A stretch of DNA of 64,000 nt from Arthrobacter sp. Soil762 (GTDB taxonomy: Bacteria; Actinomycetota; Actinomycetes; Actinomycetales; Micrococcaceae), in contig NZ_LMSG01000021.1 in the NCBI RefSeq assembly GCF_001428335.1, forward strand, positions 1 through 64,000, in the 5' to 3' direction. The notes beneath the pieces were generated by a model that made no database searches, was not told the origin of the DNA, and worked only from the letters and a program-made list of their open reading frames with translations. Every line of letters begins with the position of its first letter. Position 1 is the first letter of the stretch. Shown here one piece after another: positions 62,442-64,000 of the stretch. A program made the translations under genes and the position numbers.

Positions 62442-64000
62442 ATGAGCCCCACTGGCCCGTCCCATCCTGGCCCGTCCAACGGTGGTCCCTCGCTGACCGG
62501 ACTGCGCCGTGTCCTGGCAGAAGACCAGACGTTCGCGCGGGTCCAGGCGGAGGCGGCCAGGGGTTTTGACGTCCGGGGCCAGGACTACCAGATCAGCGCG
62601 CCGGCCGGACTCCGCGCCGTCCTGCTGGCGGAAATGGCAGACGGCCTGGACGCCGGCTCCGACGAAGGAACTCCCGAAGGCGGGCTCCCTCCTGTAGTTC
62701 TGGCGGTCACCGCTACGGGACGCGAAGCGGAGGATCTGACATCAGCCCTGCGCGCTTACCTGCCGGCCGATTCAGTGGCCGAGTTTCCCAGTTGGGAAAC
62801 CCTGCCGCACGAACGGCTCTCGCCCCGCTCGGACACCGTGGGCCGCCGGCTGTCCGTCCTGCGCCGCCTGGCGCACCCGGAAAGTTCGACGGCGGGCCGG
62901 TTGCGTGTAGTGGTGGCACCGGTCCGCGCGGTGGTCCAGCCGATCGTCGCCGGGCTGGGTGACCTGGTTCCGGTCACCCTGAAGGTGGGACAGGACATGC
63001 CGTTCTCCAGCGTGGTGCGGAGCCTTGCCGATGCCGCCTACGCACGCGTGGACATGGTCACCCGCCGTGGCGAGTTTGCCGTCCGCGGCGGCATCATCGA
63101 CGTCTTCCCGCCCACCGAGGACCATCCGATCCGCGTGGAGTTCTTCGGTGACGAGGTGGACCAGATGCGCTGGTTCGCGGTGGCCGACCAGCGCTCGCTG
63201 GCGGCGCCCGGGGTGCACCACCCCGCCGAGCTCCACGCCCCGCCCTGCCGCGAAATCCTCATCACGCCGTCGGTGATGTCGCGCGCGGCCACCCTGAAGG
63301 CGCAGCTTCCCGCGGCCGCGGACATGCTGGAGAAGATCGCCGGCGGCATCGCCGTGGAAGGGATGGAATCCCTGGCCCCGGTGTTGGTGGACGCTATGGT
63401 CCCGTTCGTGGAGCAGCTGCCCGCCGGGTCCATCTCGGTGATCATTGAACCGGAAAAGGTCCGCCGGCGCGCACATGATCTTGCGGCCACCAACGAGGAG
63501 TTCCTGGAAGCAGCCTGGTCCACGGCCTCGGATGGCGGCACGGCTCCACTGGACCTCAGTTCGCAGGCGTCGGCAGCTTTGCACTCAGCCAGCTTCCGTT
63601 CCCTGGCCGAAACCCGGAGCTTCTCGCTGGAGCACGAGGTGTCCTGGTGGTCCATCACGTCGCTGGCCACTGACGAGGAGCTGCTGCCCGAGATTGACGT
63701 CCTGAACCTCCGCGCCCGCGAACCGCGCGGGTACCAGGGTGATGTGGCCGAGATGATGGACTTCATCGGCTCCCACGTCCGGGACCAGTGGCGGATCGTA
63801 GTGGCCACGGAGGGTCCCGGCCCGGCGCAGCGCCTGGCGGAACTTTTCCACGACGCCGACATCCCCTGCGCCAGGGTGGACACCCTTGAGAAGGAGCCGC
63901 AGGCGGGCATCATCGAGGTGACCACTGCCGCCGTCGGACGCGGTTTTGTCCTGGACAGCCTCAAGCTGGGGCTGCTCACCGAAGCGGATCTGCTGGGACG
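62442..64000 (+). CDS. mfd: Transcription-repair coupling factor Mfd, N-terminal part
   Basis: Removes stalled RNA polymerase and recruits UvrA to lesions. About 519 residues are in view before the window ends; the protein is normally above 1,100. Seen so far: the UvrB-like N-terminal module ('FPSWETLPHERLSPRSDTVGRRLSVLRRL' and 'RRGEFAVRGGIIDVFPPTEDHPIRVEFFGDEVD') which forms the UvrA-binding region, then the D3 and adjacent segments. The RID and translocase domains lie beyond the window. CAGGAG is eight bases before the ATG, and a TAGGCT box lies about 75 bases upstream. The neighbouring order glmU-prs-rplY-pth-mfd is conserved. Confidence 0.95.
   Translation, partial: MSPTGPSHPGPSNGGPSLTGLRRVLAEDQTFARVQAEAARGFDVRGQDYQISAPAGLRAVLLAEMADGLDAGSDEGTPEGGLPPVVLAVTATGREAEDLTSALRAYLPADSVAEFPSWETLPHERLSPRSDTVGRRLSVLRRLAHPESSTAGRLRVVVAPVRAVVQPIVAGLGDLVPVTLKVGQDMPFSSVVRSLADAAYARVDMVTRRGEFAVRGGIIDVFPPTEDHPIRVEFFGDEVDQMRWFAVADQRSLAAPGVHHPAELHAPPCREILITPSVMSRAATLKAQLPAAADMLEKIAGGIAVEGMESLAPVLVDAMVPFVEQLPAGSISVIIEPEKVRRRAHDLAATNEEFLEAAWSTASDGGTAPLDLSSQASAALHSASFRSLAETRSFSLEHEVSWWSITSLATDEELLPEIDVLNLRAREPRGYQGDVAEMMDFIGSHVRDQWRIVVATEGPGPAQRLAELFHDADIPCARVDTLEKEPQAGIIEVTTAAVGRGFVLDSLKLGLLTEADLLG

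Overview
The window is chromosomal DNA from a high-GC actinobacterium, most likely a member of the Micrococcaceae close to Arthrobacter or Pseudarthrobacter. This rests on GC-rich codon use, a WhiB-type regulator, an RpfB-type resuscitation factor, many actinobacteria-only families (TIGR03089, DUF3499, DUF4245, DUF5719, SCO4848, DUF2505), and many genes that look leaderless, with a TANNNT -10 box six or seven bases before ATG or GTG. I see no prophage, CRISPR array, rRNA or complete insertion sequence. Accession-level identity cannot be fixed from sequence alone.

Layout. 1-2900: a clipped GNAT gene, an unknown protein, a short prepilin peptidase and a 5'-truncated MFS efflux pump. 2900-7100: fumC, a beta-carbonic anhydrase, a DUF4245 membrane protein and glpX, matching the Mycobacterium order fum-glpX-DUF4245 as I recall it. 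7040-7570: a decayed DUF559-like gene between copies of a repeat with 24-bp inverted arms. 7550-15060: femX-like, manA, an LCP ligase, purE-purK, gtrA and TIGR03089. 15060-23640: whiB, a giant GT2 membrane glycosyltransferase, DUF5719, a metallopeptidase-like protein, DUF3499, Trm112 and ahcY. This is the conserved actinobacterial purK-to-ahcY neighbourhood without the expected phosphomannomutase. 23700-31300: L,D-transpeptidase, RDD, SpoIIM-like, DUF1461, a C-terminally truncated acyl-CoA ligase and a protein O-mannosyltransferase.

31349-50739 follows the conserved block rsmI-(metG)-tatD-rpfB-rsmA-ispE-ABC-F-tetR-glmU-prs-rplY-pth. Where metG usually lies there is instead gabD plus a TgpA transglutaminase/DUF58/MoxR operon. 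A tRNA-Gln(TTG) precedes glmU. 50850-56300 holds two overlapping genes for very large ATPase/LuxR regulators, the second apparently starting at CTG. A strongly structured non-coding stretch (56300-56700) precedes sufS-sufU. The window closes with nhaA, SCO4848, DUF2505, an SDR-DUF2867 protein and the 5' part of mfd.

Functionally the window is dominated by cell-envelope and precursor supply: FemX, LCP, ManA, GT2, Ldt, PMT, GlmU, Prs, IspE, RpfB and the WhiB regulator. Central metabolism (fumC, glpX, purEK, ahcY, gabD) and translation or rRNA maintenance (rsmI, rsmA, pth, rplY, ABC-F) make up most of the rest. The least understood parts are the tandem LuxR ATPases with their structured leader, the hairpin cluster before suf, the palindrome over the whiB promoter, and the repeat that ends two reading frames.
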